Part shown: positions 12,201-21,598 of the stretch, one piece after another | Numbering within the stretch: position 1 is the first letter of the stretch | How the letters are laid out: every line of letters starts with the position of its first letter | From: Heterodera schachtii | Taxonomy: Eukaryota; Nematoda; Chromadorea; Rhabditida; Heteroderidae | DNA: 64,000 bases | Direction: 5' to 3' | NCBI GenBank assembly: GCA_023374025.1 | Contig: SIJG01000039.1 | Location: forward strand, 393,696-457,695 | The notes under the pieces: model-generated | Told to the model about the DNA's origin: nothing | Seen by the model: only the letters and a program-made list of their open reading frames with translations | Databases searched by the model: none | Program-made: the position numbers and the translations under genes

Positions 12201-15200
12201 TTTATTGTAATAAATTTTCTAAATTATTATCGAAATTAAATTATACGAAACACTTTTCAATTGTATGGATAGAAAAAATTATATAAAAGAGTGAATGCAT
12301 TTTATATTTAAAATTTTGACGATTGTAAAGGTATTAAATTAGAAATTAACCAATTATTTAAAAATATTTGTTATGATTAACTATTATTTATTTAAAAATT
12401 TTGTCTTTTATTAACAAAAATCATGAATAGAAATGTCGATCAAAAAAATAAATAAATAAAAAAGTGTATTTTTTTTTTCTTTTTTACACTATTGCAACTT
12501 TATTAATAATGTTTTAGTTTTTAAGTTAAAAGCTTTTAAATTTATTTATCGTCAGTTTATTCTCATTTGTTTTTATTATTATTTTTTTGTATTTCTATCT
12601 TTTAATAAAAGATTAATTAGGGTGTAAAAATTATTTTAATACTTTTAGAGTATCATTGGATTCAATTGTTTAACTAATAAAGTCAAGATAAATATGTAAT
12701 AATTTAATCATTCTATTAATTTAATGTTAAAGATTAGAAATTCAGCTCATTTTATTAAATTTTAAAATAATTTTATTTTTTTATTGTTATATTTTTCATT
12801 TAACGATAATTATAAGAATATGATAAGAAAAAATATTTATTAATTCATTATTAATTATTTAAATTAAATTTTTTATTTTATTTTATTTTTAGGATGTGCC
12901 ACGAAAATTAAAAATAAGACGAGAAAAAAAATTTTGCAGAATAAATACACTAAAGAATTTAAATATTTTTAATTTATTAAAAAGATATATTTTTGAAAAG
13001 AAAAACAAAAAAAATTTTATTTTTCGAAATGATATATATTTATTTATTAAAAATGATTGAAGCATTTAGTTTATTTATCAGCAAATTTTAAAATATTTTA
13101 TATTAAGCAAATTATCTCAAAACAAAGAGAAGACACTAAATTATGAGAAGCATTTGCAGCATAGCCATTGTTTTTTGAGGATAAAAACAAATGTTTATTA
13201 ATATTGGACCAAAATGATTCATCTCGGTTAATACAATGAATTGCAAATAATAAAGTAAAAAAAACTTTTTTTTTTTGATAATATATTTTTTCAAAAAATG
13301 AGAATAACTTTTTTGTGTCAAACTTTAATTTATTAAATGCATTGATATGAATGTTATTGCCTTTTTTAATGATTTAAAATATTATATTATTTTGCCATTT
13401 TTTGCAAAAAAAAACAACAAATATATTTTTCTTTTTTTACTCTCATGTTGCAAAACCCGCTTTATTCCGAATTTATGTGCAAGTAATTAATTTCATTTGT
13501 TACCTTTTTATAATAATAATTGTGATCGACTTTTTTTTCTGTTTTTTTGAATTAAATTTAAATTTATGTTTTTTTTGATTGTTAAATATTTTTTTTTCTC
13601 CCAAGTGACGATTTGTTTTCCTGAAATCCGTCCTGATTAATTGTCTTAATACCTTGAAACATAGAATTTAAAGGAACTTGCGAATAAAACAATATTAATA
13701 AGAAATTTAAAATAAAAAAAGGATTATATGAATAGAATTAAGAAAAGAAAAGTTTGATTATTATGAGTATAAATTAATGAATTAACGTATAATTTCAACT
13801 TCTAAATATTTTGCTAGCAAACTTTTTATAAAACAATTAGTGTCGTGAAAAATATTTTTTATATTAAAGTGATGCAACTTTATTGATAATGAAAAAAAGA
13901 AAAACTTTATTGTTATTAAAATTATATCCAAATAAAAAGCATTTCAAAATTATAACATTAATATTTTTATTTATTTAAATTGAAGACAAACATAGTTTAG
14001 CAAAAAAAAAAAAAGAGAAAATGAAAGGAGTTTTTAAATATTTTAAAAAAAATTATATACATAAGAAATTTTAATTTTTTTAATCAGTTCTTTTATAAAT
14101 TTTTAACGAATTTAAAATAAAAAATAATAATAAAAATTTTCGTATATATAATAATTTCATTTTTAATTCAATTTATTATTTATTAGAATTTTTGTTTCTT
14201 TAATTGTGAATTTAATAAAAAATAATTCTTCTCATCTTCCTTCGACTTAATGGTCTTCCTTTCGTCATTCAAATTATATTAGTAGATATTATGATAATAT
14301 TAAAAAATTAGCATTGTTTGTTCGTTCTAGCAATTCTGACCTTCATTTTTAAATTGGTACTTTTAATTATTTTTTAGTTAATTTTATATTTAATTTAAAT
14401 TAAAATTTTTAAATATTTATGGTATTTTTAATCCATACGCTTTTATGTCTTCATGTAAAAAATTTAATTAAAGTTTATTCAAATAAAATTAAAATATTTA
14501 ATTTTATAGTAATTTGTTTGGTTAAATTTTTGACGCTTTGTATATTTATGTTAAAAAAATAAATACTATTTTTGTTTTAATTGGTGCTTATTTTTTGTCA
14601 TTCATTTCATCTTTTTCACGTTAATTTTCTGCTGTTTTATTTAATATAAATTAAGGAACATATTTAAATAGGTAATGGGAATGGGTATTCCTTCTTAGCT
14701 AATTAAAATCTAGCTAGAAAATATTTTCATAATATTTCAATATTTTTAGTATATAAAATATTTTTTCTGAATGCTTGATCCATTAATTTTTTAAATATAT
14801 TGTATAAATTTCGTACTTGTTTACTCGTGGCTTTTATTTTTCAAAAATGTCATTTATGGTCAAATAGGCATGGTTAAAAACAGCATAAATTGGGTGCGAC
14901 CATTATTGCAAATTTTCTGAAGTTGTTTCTTTTCCAATGGTGGAAATTTCGAGCATTTGTTGTGCTATTTAATTCAATTACGTATGAAAAATAAAGTATA
15001 AAAAAGTAATGGAATCATTTACGCACTCTAAAGCAAAGGATGATCGAAATAAAAGCTTTTCAAAAATTTTTATAGGCGCAAAATCCCAATAGAGACCTAA
15101 ACCGGGACGAAAAATTGTAAAAACGAATTCTTTGTGGATTTATGAGTCATAAACATAATTCTTTTTGGCAAAATCGTTTTAGACAGCTAAAACACCGTAT

Positions 15201-16347
15201 AACAACTTTTTTTGTCTAAAAAATTTTAACCTAATAATTTTTGACCATTTATTTTTGTTATGCATTTGAGCAACCGTACAAATTATTTAAAGACAAATTT
15301 CGAAGTTTCAAATTATATTAATAAACTTTCAGCAACTATATATTTTTTTCACGGAATTTAATTTGAATGAGATGAGTGTATGTCAAACAATATTTAATTT
15401 TTTTTTATAATAATTCTTCTACTAATATATTTTAAAGATAGAATTTATCAATTTAATCTAATATTTCAAAACCTTATAAAATTAAAATTTAATTTTTGCA
15501 ATGGGAGTCGTCCATTTATTGTGAATTATATATTTAATAAAGCCCGGAATTTTCTAATTCTGGTCAATGGTAATTTTTTGGATATAAAAACTGATTTTAA
15601 ATATTTTTTAAATAGTTTAAAATAGCATCTATTTTATAATTTATATAAATAATCTATTAATAGAAAATATTATGATATTTCATATTTAATTTAATTTTTC
15701 CTCAAAATCTGCCTTCTATTTCTATTTTTCAATTTTGAAAAATACATTCATGGTCATAACTTTTTTGAAGTTAACGAATTTTTTAAATGCAGGCTAATTG
15801 AAGACATTTAGGATTATAAAGTAAATAATAATTTGCATTAAAATAATCGGTATTTTCTTTGGTTGAATTATATTTTATTATTTCGTAAAATCCTTTTTAA
15901 GGTTATAATTATATTTTTATTAAAAATTTTTCTTATTTATTGATTTCTTGTGTTGGTTTAAAACTCATTAATTCTTTTTTGTCATTTTCTCCAAATCTTT
16001 TCAATTAAAAGTCAAAATAAAAGGTAAATATGTGTAACTGTGTGAACGAGTTTGATATTTGTATACCATTAATATCAAATAATAATAAATATGAGTTATT
16101 TTTTTTTGTTTGGGTCAGGGCATATCCAAAAATATTCATCCACGTTTTAAAAAAATATTTAAATAAAAAAATTTAAACGAATTTAATATAATTAATTTTA
16201 TTAATAAATAGAAATTTAATTTAAATGTAATTCCATCCATTAATTAGATTTAAATTTGAACAAAAAATCTATTAATTAAAAAATTTATTTTATTTTAAAA
16301 ATTATAAAATTTAGAATAAAAAATTTAAAATAAAAGATTTTCTATTA
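9254..16347. other. AT-rich DNA without recognisable genes
   Basis: Seven kilobases with no frame that looks coding. The plus strand is A-biased at about 9.7-12.0 kb and T-biased at about 12.1-15.9 kb. A 71-codon frame at 12071-12286 contains a slightly GC-richer patch near 12165-12200, but it matches nothing I recognise. The last five bases before the next element, ATTAT (16348-16352), are its left target duplication. Confidence 0.6.
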
Positions 16348-16352
16348 ATTAT

Positions 16353-16627
16353 TGTTGTATAAGGGAACAACCGATTATTGATTATGTTTTCCCTTTCTCT
16401 CCCTCTCTTATTGTCTCTCGCCCCGCCCCTTGACCAGTCCCATAAATATGTCTCCCTTTCCCCCACTCCGGGCATTCTCCCATTCATTCCATCATTTATT
16501 ATATTTATTATTTATTCTCTGCTGTCCTCCGTATTTATTTGTTTAATAAATTATTTATTTATTTATTGGACAACATTGGTTTTGGTCGAAGACCAAACAT
16601 TTTTATTGTTGTAGTGAATACACAACA
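16353..16627 (+). repeat. 5' LTR of the intact Ty3/gypsy element
   Basis: 275 bp, TGTTGT...ACAACA. The first part is pyrimidine-rich and GC-rich. A TATA-like CATAAATATG lies at 16441-16450 and a polyadenylation signal AATAAA at 16545-16550. The 78-codon frame across it is a chance opening. Confidence 0.95.
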
Positions 16628-16630
16628 ATT

Positions 16631-16643
16631 TGGCGCAGTCAGC
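16631..16643 (+). other. Primer-binding site (tRNA-Ser type)
   Basis: TGGCGCAGTCAGC starts three bases after the LTR end. It begins with the complement of the tRNA CCA tail. It resembles the TGGCGCAGTCG site of serine-tRNA-primed Ty3/gypsy elements such as the Drosophila 17.6/297 group. The second Ty3/gypsy copy has the identical site at 53293-53305. Confidence 0.75.
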
Positions 16644-16706
16644 AAAGGACTTGCTCTACATCTTCGGGTGAGAAAAAGCAAATTTTTTTTAAGGACAAAG
16701 CAAAAA

Positions 16707-17020
16707 GCCGAGACGGCAAAACATTCACCGAAAAGCCGGGATTGGCTGTGAATTGTTTTTAAGCCAAATTGGCAAATTCGTCAACAAGCAGTAAAAGAAA
16801 CTGCTAGCGTCAAAGCCGGGTCGGCCATTCTTCAAAAAGCAGTCAACGAACTGCAATTCGTCTAAAGCCGGGTCGGCTCATCAACATTCATCAAAAGCCG
16901 GGTCGGCTCATCGTAACTCGACAAAAGCCGGGTTGGCTCGACATAACGCAGTCAAAATAAACTGCTTATTCTCCTAAAGCCGGGTCGGCTCGACAAAATT
17001 CGACAAAAGCTGGGCTGGCT
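16707..17020 (+). promoter_or_regulatory. Leader array of about twelve short stem-loops
   Basis: Between the primer-binding site and gag lie repeats of two hairpin types. Type 1 is AGCC-GGGTC-GGCT or a variant, at 16707-16717, 16734-16747, 16763-16773, 16815-16825, 16866-16878, 16896-16908, 16926-16938, 16978-16990 and, degenerate, 17008-17020. Type 2 is GCAGT-loop-ACTGC, at 16788-16804, 16839-16854 and 16948-16965. Loops vary while stems are kept. In LTR elements this zone can hold packaging, dimerisation or translation signals; which one applies is inference. The GCAGTCA of two type 2 stems repeats bases of the primer-binding site. Confidence 0.75.
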
Positions 17021-17034
17021 AATCACCAAATTTG

Positions 17035-20000
17035 ATGGACCCCAATCAGCTTAAACTGATTTTGGAGGCTGTTTTGAAAGCATCAGCAGAACAAACCAAT
17101 AGTTCTGCTGCATTAGCGACATCAATCGATGCCCGCCTTTCAACATTCGTGTATGACCCTGAGTTAGGGCATACATTCGACGTTTGGCTCAAGCGCTACG
17201 GGCAAATCATCGCCCAGGACGGACACGCACTCAGCGACCAGTCCAAAGTGCAGCTATTGATTGGCAAATTGGGCGAAGCGGAGTACAAGCGGTACATCGA
17301 CAGCATCGCACCAAAGTCGCAAAACGACTTCAACTGGGACGAGACGACCGCAAAATTGAAACATTTGTTCGGAGAAACCCGATCATTGTTTCTCCGTCGT
17401 TTTGATTGCTTCCAAATTCGTCAAGAAGCACAACAGGACGTTCCAAGTTTGATTGCACAAATCAACTCGTCCTGCGAAAATGCCGATCTGTCGCTGAGCA
17501 AAGAGGAGCTCAAATGCATGATTCTGATCATAGCATTGCGAGACGAATTCACTGATCTGAGGCAAAAATGTCTTCAGCGCCTGGAAGACAGTCGAACGAG
17601 CGGACGGTCAACCTCACTGCAAGAGCTAGGAGAAGAGTGCCGCAAATACCAAATCCTAAAGGAAAGCGCGCTCTCCCTAAGCTCAAATCCATGCAGCACC
17701 AGTGCCATCCGAGCCAAACCGCATCAGATCCAGGACAAGCAGAAGTCCAAAGCGAAGCCACAGCAAAGCCACAAAGGCCAAAATTTCCTGCCGAAAAATT
17801 CCACGGCAACTAAAGGAAAAGTGGACCGACGTGATCAGCCCTGCTATTCATGCGGAGGCATAAGTCATTGGCAAAAGGACTGCTGGTTCAAAAACTCGAC
17901 GTGTGAAAAGTGCGGACGGAACGGTCACATTGCGAAAGCATGCAAGAACGACACGCAAATCCGACGTGTTCGTGCCATGGCCACTGATTCCGGAAATGAC
18001 ACGCATATTCACACCGTCACAATTAAGCCAAAATGTATGGCTATTGAAGGAAGCAGCAACAAATGGTGGGAAGTGACCATCCAAATCAATGGGATGGATC
18101 ACCCAATGAATGTCGACACCGCTGCCCAAATCACGGTGATCAAAACGGACTCATGGCAAAAGCTTGGCAAACCAAAGCTAGGCAAAACAGCCATCACCGT
18201 CAGGAATTGCAATGAAAAAGCATTCCCAATCAAAGGCCAATTCAAATGCCACGTTTCGTACAAGGAACGAACAGCAAACCTGATCGCGTACGTCAGCGAC
18301 GAAATTCACCAGGATTTGCTCGGCATGCCTTGGATTGAAGAATTGGAAATCATCCCAAAGGAACTGATGTTTCCAAATTCCTCGCAAAACGTCAATTCAA
18401 TGCCAACAAAGCCAATTCCATCACAAATTAATGATGAAAAGTCACTCATTTCGGCATTGCAAGAGAATTATTCCAACACATTTGGACCTGAACTTGGCCA
18501 TTGCACCAAATTCAGAGCGCATCTGATCCTGAAAAAGGAGGCGAAGCCTGTCTACTGCAAGGCTCGACCTGTTCCTCATGGAGCATTGGATGAAGTCAAT
18601 GCCGAAATTGATCATCTTTCAAAAATTGGCGCAATCAAACCGATCGAGTTCAGCCATTGGGCGGCTCCAATTTTGGCAGTGAAGAAAAAGAGCGGAAAAA
18701 CGCGAGTCTGCATCGACTTTTCGACCGGCCTAAACGATGCAATCGAACTGCATCGCCACCCACTGCCAAGACCTGAGGACATTTACAACGCAGTCGCCGG
18801 GGCTAAATTTTTCTCACGGCTTGACTTGCGTGATGCCTATCTGCAGTTGGAGTTGTCGGAATCTTCGAAAAATCTTTGCGTGCTGAACACGCACCGAGGC
18901 CTATTTCAGTGCCAGCGTTTGCCGTTTGGAGTCAAATCGGCGCCCGCGATTTTTCAAGGATTGATGGACAAAATCATCGCCGGAATTCCAGGCGCATTCG
19001 TCTATTTGGATGATGTAGTGATCGCCAACAAGTCACTGATCGATCACACCTCAACGATATTCGCAGTTTTTGACAAAATCAGCGAATACGGCCTTCGAAT
19101 TCAATTGGAAAAATGCAGTTTCCTTCAAAAAGAAACCCTTTTCCTGGGCCACATTATCTCAGAAAATGGCATTCGACCCGACCCATCAAGGGCAGAAGCC
19201 ATTGAGAAAATGCCGGCACCGACCGACAAATCAACGCTCCGATCATTTCTCGGCGCACTCACTTATTACGGCAAATTCATCAAACCGATGCGAGAGCTCA
19301 GAGGCCCGCTGGATGAATTGCTTAAGAAGAAGGCCAAATGGGAATGGGGAGCGGAGCAACAGAAATCTTTTGAGAAAGCGAAAGAAATCATGCTTTCCGA
19401 TTTGCTGTTGACTCATTTTGATCCCAAAATGCCAATTGTAGTCGCTGCCGACGCCTCAAAAGATGGAATTGGCGCGACAATCAGCCACATCTTTTCGGAC
19501 AAGAGCGAACGCGTCATTGAACACGCCTCTTGTACCTTCAACGAGGCACAGCAAAACTACAGCCAAATCGAAAAAGAGGCACTCGGATTGGTCTTCGCAG
19601 TTCAAAAATTTCACCGGATGCTGTACGGTAGAAAATTTACGCTGCTGACCGACCACAAGCCCCTTTTGGCCATTTTCGGATCGAAGAAAGGCATTCCGAT
19701 CTATGCCGCCAGCCGACTTCAACGTTGGGCGTTAATTCTCTCCAATTATGAATTTGACATCAAATATGTCAATACAAATTCGTTTGGAAACGCCGACGTC
19801 CTGTCGCGGTTAATTGCCAACTACCCACGGCCCGACGAAGACATTCTGATCGCCAACATTTGCAAAAAAACTGAATGCTACGTCAATTTCGTCTTTCAGG
19901 CCAAAGTTGAGCAATTGCCGATCACGGCCAAAGAAATTGCTGATCAGACGAAAACGGACGAAGTCCTTCAACAAATCAGCAAATTCACCAACCAAGGATG

Positions 20001-21282
20001 GCCACAAAAATGCACAGACACTGATCTGATGCCATTCTACCCAAAAAGAGACCAAATAACCGAAATTGATGGTTGTCTCACTTATGGCGACCGTGTCATC
20101 ATTCCATCGGCACTTCGCACACAAATTTTGAAATCCCTGCATTTTGCTCATCCTGGAATTGTTCGGATGAAGGCCATTGCCAAAAACCATGTTTATTGGC
20201 CAGGGATCAACGACGAAATTGAGCGCACCGTTCGTCAATGCGACGACTGCCAAATGGCCGCGAAAAACCCGATTAAGGCGCAAATTCAGCCTTGGAAAGC
20301 GGCAGACGAAGTTTTTGAGCGCATTCATCTCGACTTCGCAGGCCCATGCGAAGACGGCCAAACGTACCTCGTTGTGGTTGACGCATATTCAAAATGGCCC
20401 GAAGTTTGGGAGATGAGTCGTGCAACTAGCGAAAAGACCGTCGCAATGCTCAAATCATTCGTCCACAGAATGGGAATTCCCCGTGAAATTGTGTCCGACA
20501 ACGGAACACAATTCCGATCAGCGGAATTCGCCAATTTCTGCAAGGAATTCGACATTCGGCACACATTCACGCCACCATATCACCCAATGTCAAATGGTGA
20601 GGCCGAACGATTCGTCGACATTTTCAAGAGGGCCATGAAAAAGTGCCGAAAAGAAGGCAGAGATTGGATCCCAAAAGCACTTTTGGCCTACAGGACAACG
20701 CCAAGTGCAGTGCTCGACGGACATTCACCAGATGAATTGTTCCTTGGACGTCGGATGCGAACCAAAATTTCATTGGTCCATCCCGCCAATCAGAAAACGC
20801 CGAAAGTTGATTTGGAAAATTTTGGCAATTTTCAACAGAATTACCGCCAAAATATGAAAAAGCAATTCGACAAGAAAAACGGCGCCAAAACCATCACTTT
20901 CCAAAATGGAGAAGCAGTTTTCATTTGGAATTTGAAAGGCAATAAGGCAATTTGGTTGCCTGGGACAATAATCGAGAGAGTTGGCAACTCTCCGACTTAT
21001 CGAGTCGACGTTCCAACACTCCGTCGCGCAGTCCACCGCCATGCCAACCAAATTCGCCGTCGTTTCCCAGTGGAAATGGAGACACCGCAACTTGGCCAAG
21101 CGAATGGAAATATTTTGGCTGGGGACCAAAAAAATCGGACCCCCATTAAAGTGATTGAAAAAGCCAAATCTCCAATTGGCCAAATTCAAAACGCGCCGCG
21201 AAGATCAGCACGCGACAAGAGGGCACCTCAGCGAATGAACATGGACCCGTCGAAGCCGAAGTACGACCTCGTCCGGCCATGA
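17035..21282 (+). CDS. Gag-Pol polyprotein, Ty3/gypsy
   Basis: One 1415-residue frame encodes the capsid and all enzymes needed to copy and integrate the element. The ATG at 17035 is preferred; the TTG three bases earlier is not a likely start. Residues 1-230 are Gag capsid-like. Two CCHC zinc knuckles follow at 270-283 and 290-303. The protease active site is at 361-364 and reads DTAA, not the usual D-T/S-G. Reverse transcriptase has YLDD at 657-660. RNase H has D806, E848 and D873. The integrase zinc site is H1036/H1039 with C1069/C1072, and its catalytic triad is D1100, D1155 and E1191 with 35 residues between the last two. A GPY/F-like module lies near 1303-1345, followed by a basic tail. 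Gag and Pol share one frame with no shift or stop between them, so both come from one precursor. GC content is far above the surrounding DNA. Confidence 0.97.
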   Translation: MDPNQLKLILEAVLKASAEQTNSSAALATSIDARLSTFVYDPELGHTFDVWLKRYGQIIAQDGHALSDQSKVQLLIGKLGEAEYKRYIDSIAPKSQNDFNWDETTAKLKHLFGETRSLFLRRFDCFQIRQEAQQDVPSLIAQINSSCENADLSLSKEELKCMILIIALRDEFTDLRQKCLQRLEDSRTSGRSTSLQELGEECRKYQILKESALSLSSNPCSTSAIRAKPHQIQDKQKSKAKPQQSHKGQNFLPKNSTATKGKVDRRDQPCYSCGGISHWQKDCWFKNSTCEKCGRNGHIAKACKNDTQIRRVRAMATDSGNDTHIHTVTIKPKCMAIEGSSNKWWEVTIQINGMDHPMNVDTAAQITVIKTDSWQKLGKPKLGKTAITVRNCNEKAFPIKGQFKCHVSYKERTANLIAYVSDEIHQDLLGMPWIEELEIIPKELMFPNSSQNVNSMPTKPIPSQINDEKSLISALQENYSNTFGPELGHCTKFRAHLILKKEAKPVYCKARPVPHGALDEVNAEIDHLSKIGAIKPIEFSHWAAPILAVKKKSGKTRVCIDFSTGLNDAIELHRHPLPRPEDIYNAVAGAKFFSRLDLRDAYLQLELSESSKNLCVLNTHRGLFQCQRLPFGVKSAPAIFQGLMDKIIAGIPGAFVYLDDVVIANKSLIDHTSTIFAVFDKISEYGLRIQLEKCSFLQKETLFLGHIISENGIRPDPSRAEAIEKMPAPTDKSTLRSFLGALTYYGKFIKPMRELRGPLDELLKKKAKWEWGAEQQKSFEKAKEIMLSDLLLTHFDPKMPIVVAADASKDGIGATISHIFSDKSERVIEHASCTFNEAQQNYSQIEKEALGLVFAVQKFHRMLYGRKFTLLTDHKPLLAIFGSKKGIPIYAASRLQRWALILSNYEFDIKYVNTNSFGNADVLSRLIANYPRPDEDILIANICKKTECYVNFVFQAKVEQLPITAKEIADQTKTDEVLQQISKFTNQGWPQKCTDTDLMPFYPKRDQITEIDGCLTYGDRVIIPSALRTQILKSLHFAHPGIVRMKAIAKNHVYWPGINDEIERTVRQCDDCQMAAKNPIKAQIQPWKAADEVFERIHLDFAGPCEDGQTYLVVVDAYSKWPEVWEMSRATSEKTVAMLKSFVHRMGIPREIVSDNGTQFRSAEFANFCKEFDIRHTFTPPYHPMSNGEAERFVDIFKRAMKKCRKEGRDWIPKALLAYRTTPSAVLDGHSPDELFLGRRMRTKISLVHPANQKTPKVDLENFGNFQQNYRQNMKKQFDKKNGAKTITFQNGEAVFIWNLKGNKAIWLPGTIIERVGNSPTYRVDVPTLRRAVHRHANQIRRRFPVEMETPQLGQANGNILAGDQKNRTPIKVIEKAKSPIGQIQNAPRRSARDKRAPQRMNMDPSKPKYDLVRP

Positions 21283-21306
21283 ATCTCGCGCAGGAGGGAC
21301 TTGTCC

Positions 21307-21318
21307 AAAGAAGGGAGG
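21307..21318 (+). other. Polypurine tract
   Basis: AAAGAAGGGAGG ends immediately before the 3' LTR. This is the expected position and composition for the plus-strand primer of reverse transcription. Confidence 0.85.
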
Positions 21319-21593
21319 TGTTGTATAAGGGAACAACCGATTATTGATTATGTTTTCCCTTTCTCTCCCTCTCTTATTGTCTCTCGCCCCGCCCCTTGAC
21401 CAGTCCCATAAATATGTCTCCCTTTCCCCCACTCCGGGCATTCTCCCATTCATTCCATCATTTATTATATTTATTATTTATTCTCTGCTGTCCTCCGTAT
21501 TTATTTGTTTAATAAATTATTTATTTATTTATTGGACAACATTGGTTTTGGTCGAAGACCAAACATTTTTATTGTTGTAGTGAATACACAACA
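21319..21593 (+). repeat. 3' LTR of the intact Ty3/gypsy element
   Basis: 275 bp, offset exactly 4966 bp from the 5' LTR, with no difference seen between the two. AATAAA lies at 21511-21516. The right target duplication ATTAT follows at 21594-21598. Confidence 0.95.
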
Positions 21594-21598
21594 ATTAT

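Larger units (their letters stand above)
16353..21593 (+). mobile_element. Intact Ty3/gypsy LTR retrotransposon
   Basis: The 5241-bp element has two 275-bp LTRs beginning TGTTGT and ending ACAACA, and is flanked by the 5-bp duplication ATTAT (16348-16352 and 21594-21598). It carries a primer-binding site, a structured leader, one uninterrupted gag-pol frame and a polypurine tract. The order protease, reverse transcriptase, RNase H, integrase places it in Ty3/gypsy (Metaviridae). By eye the two LTRs show no differences, which implies a recent insertion. With an unbroken frame the element is a candidate for current activity. Confidence 0.97.

Noticed and set aside
12071..12286. 71-codon plus-strand gene
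   Set aside because: Mostly T-rich low-complexity sequence; only about 40 codons look mixed, and nothing is recognisable.
16378..16614. 78-codon frame repeated in both LTRs at 16378 and 21344
   Set aside because: It lies wholly inside LTR sequence and encodes a low-complexity hydrophobic string; a by-product of LTR composition.
19810..20361. 183-codon minus-strand frame inside gag-pol
   Set aside because: A shadow of the conserved plus-strand integrase region, with no start or family support.
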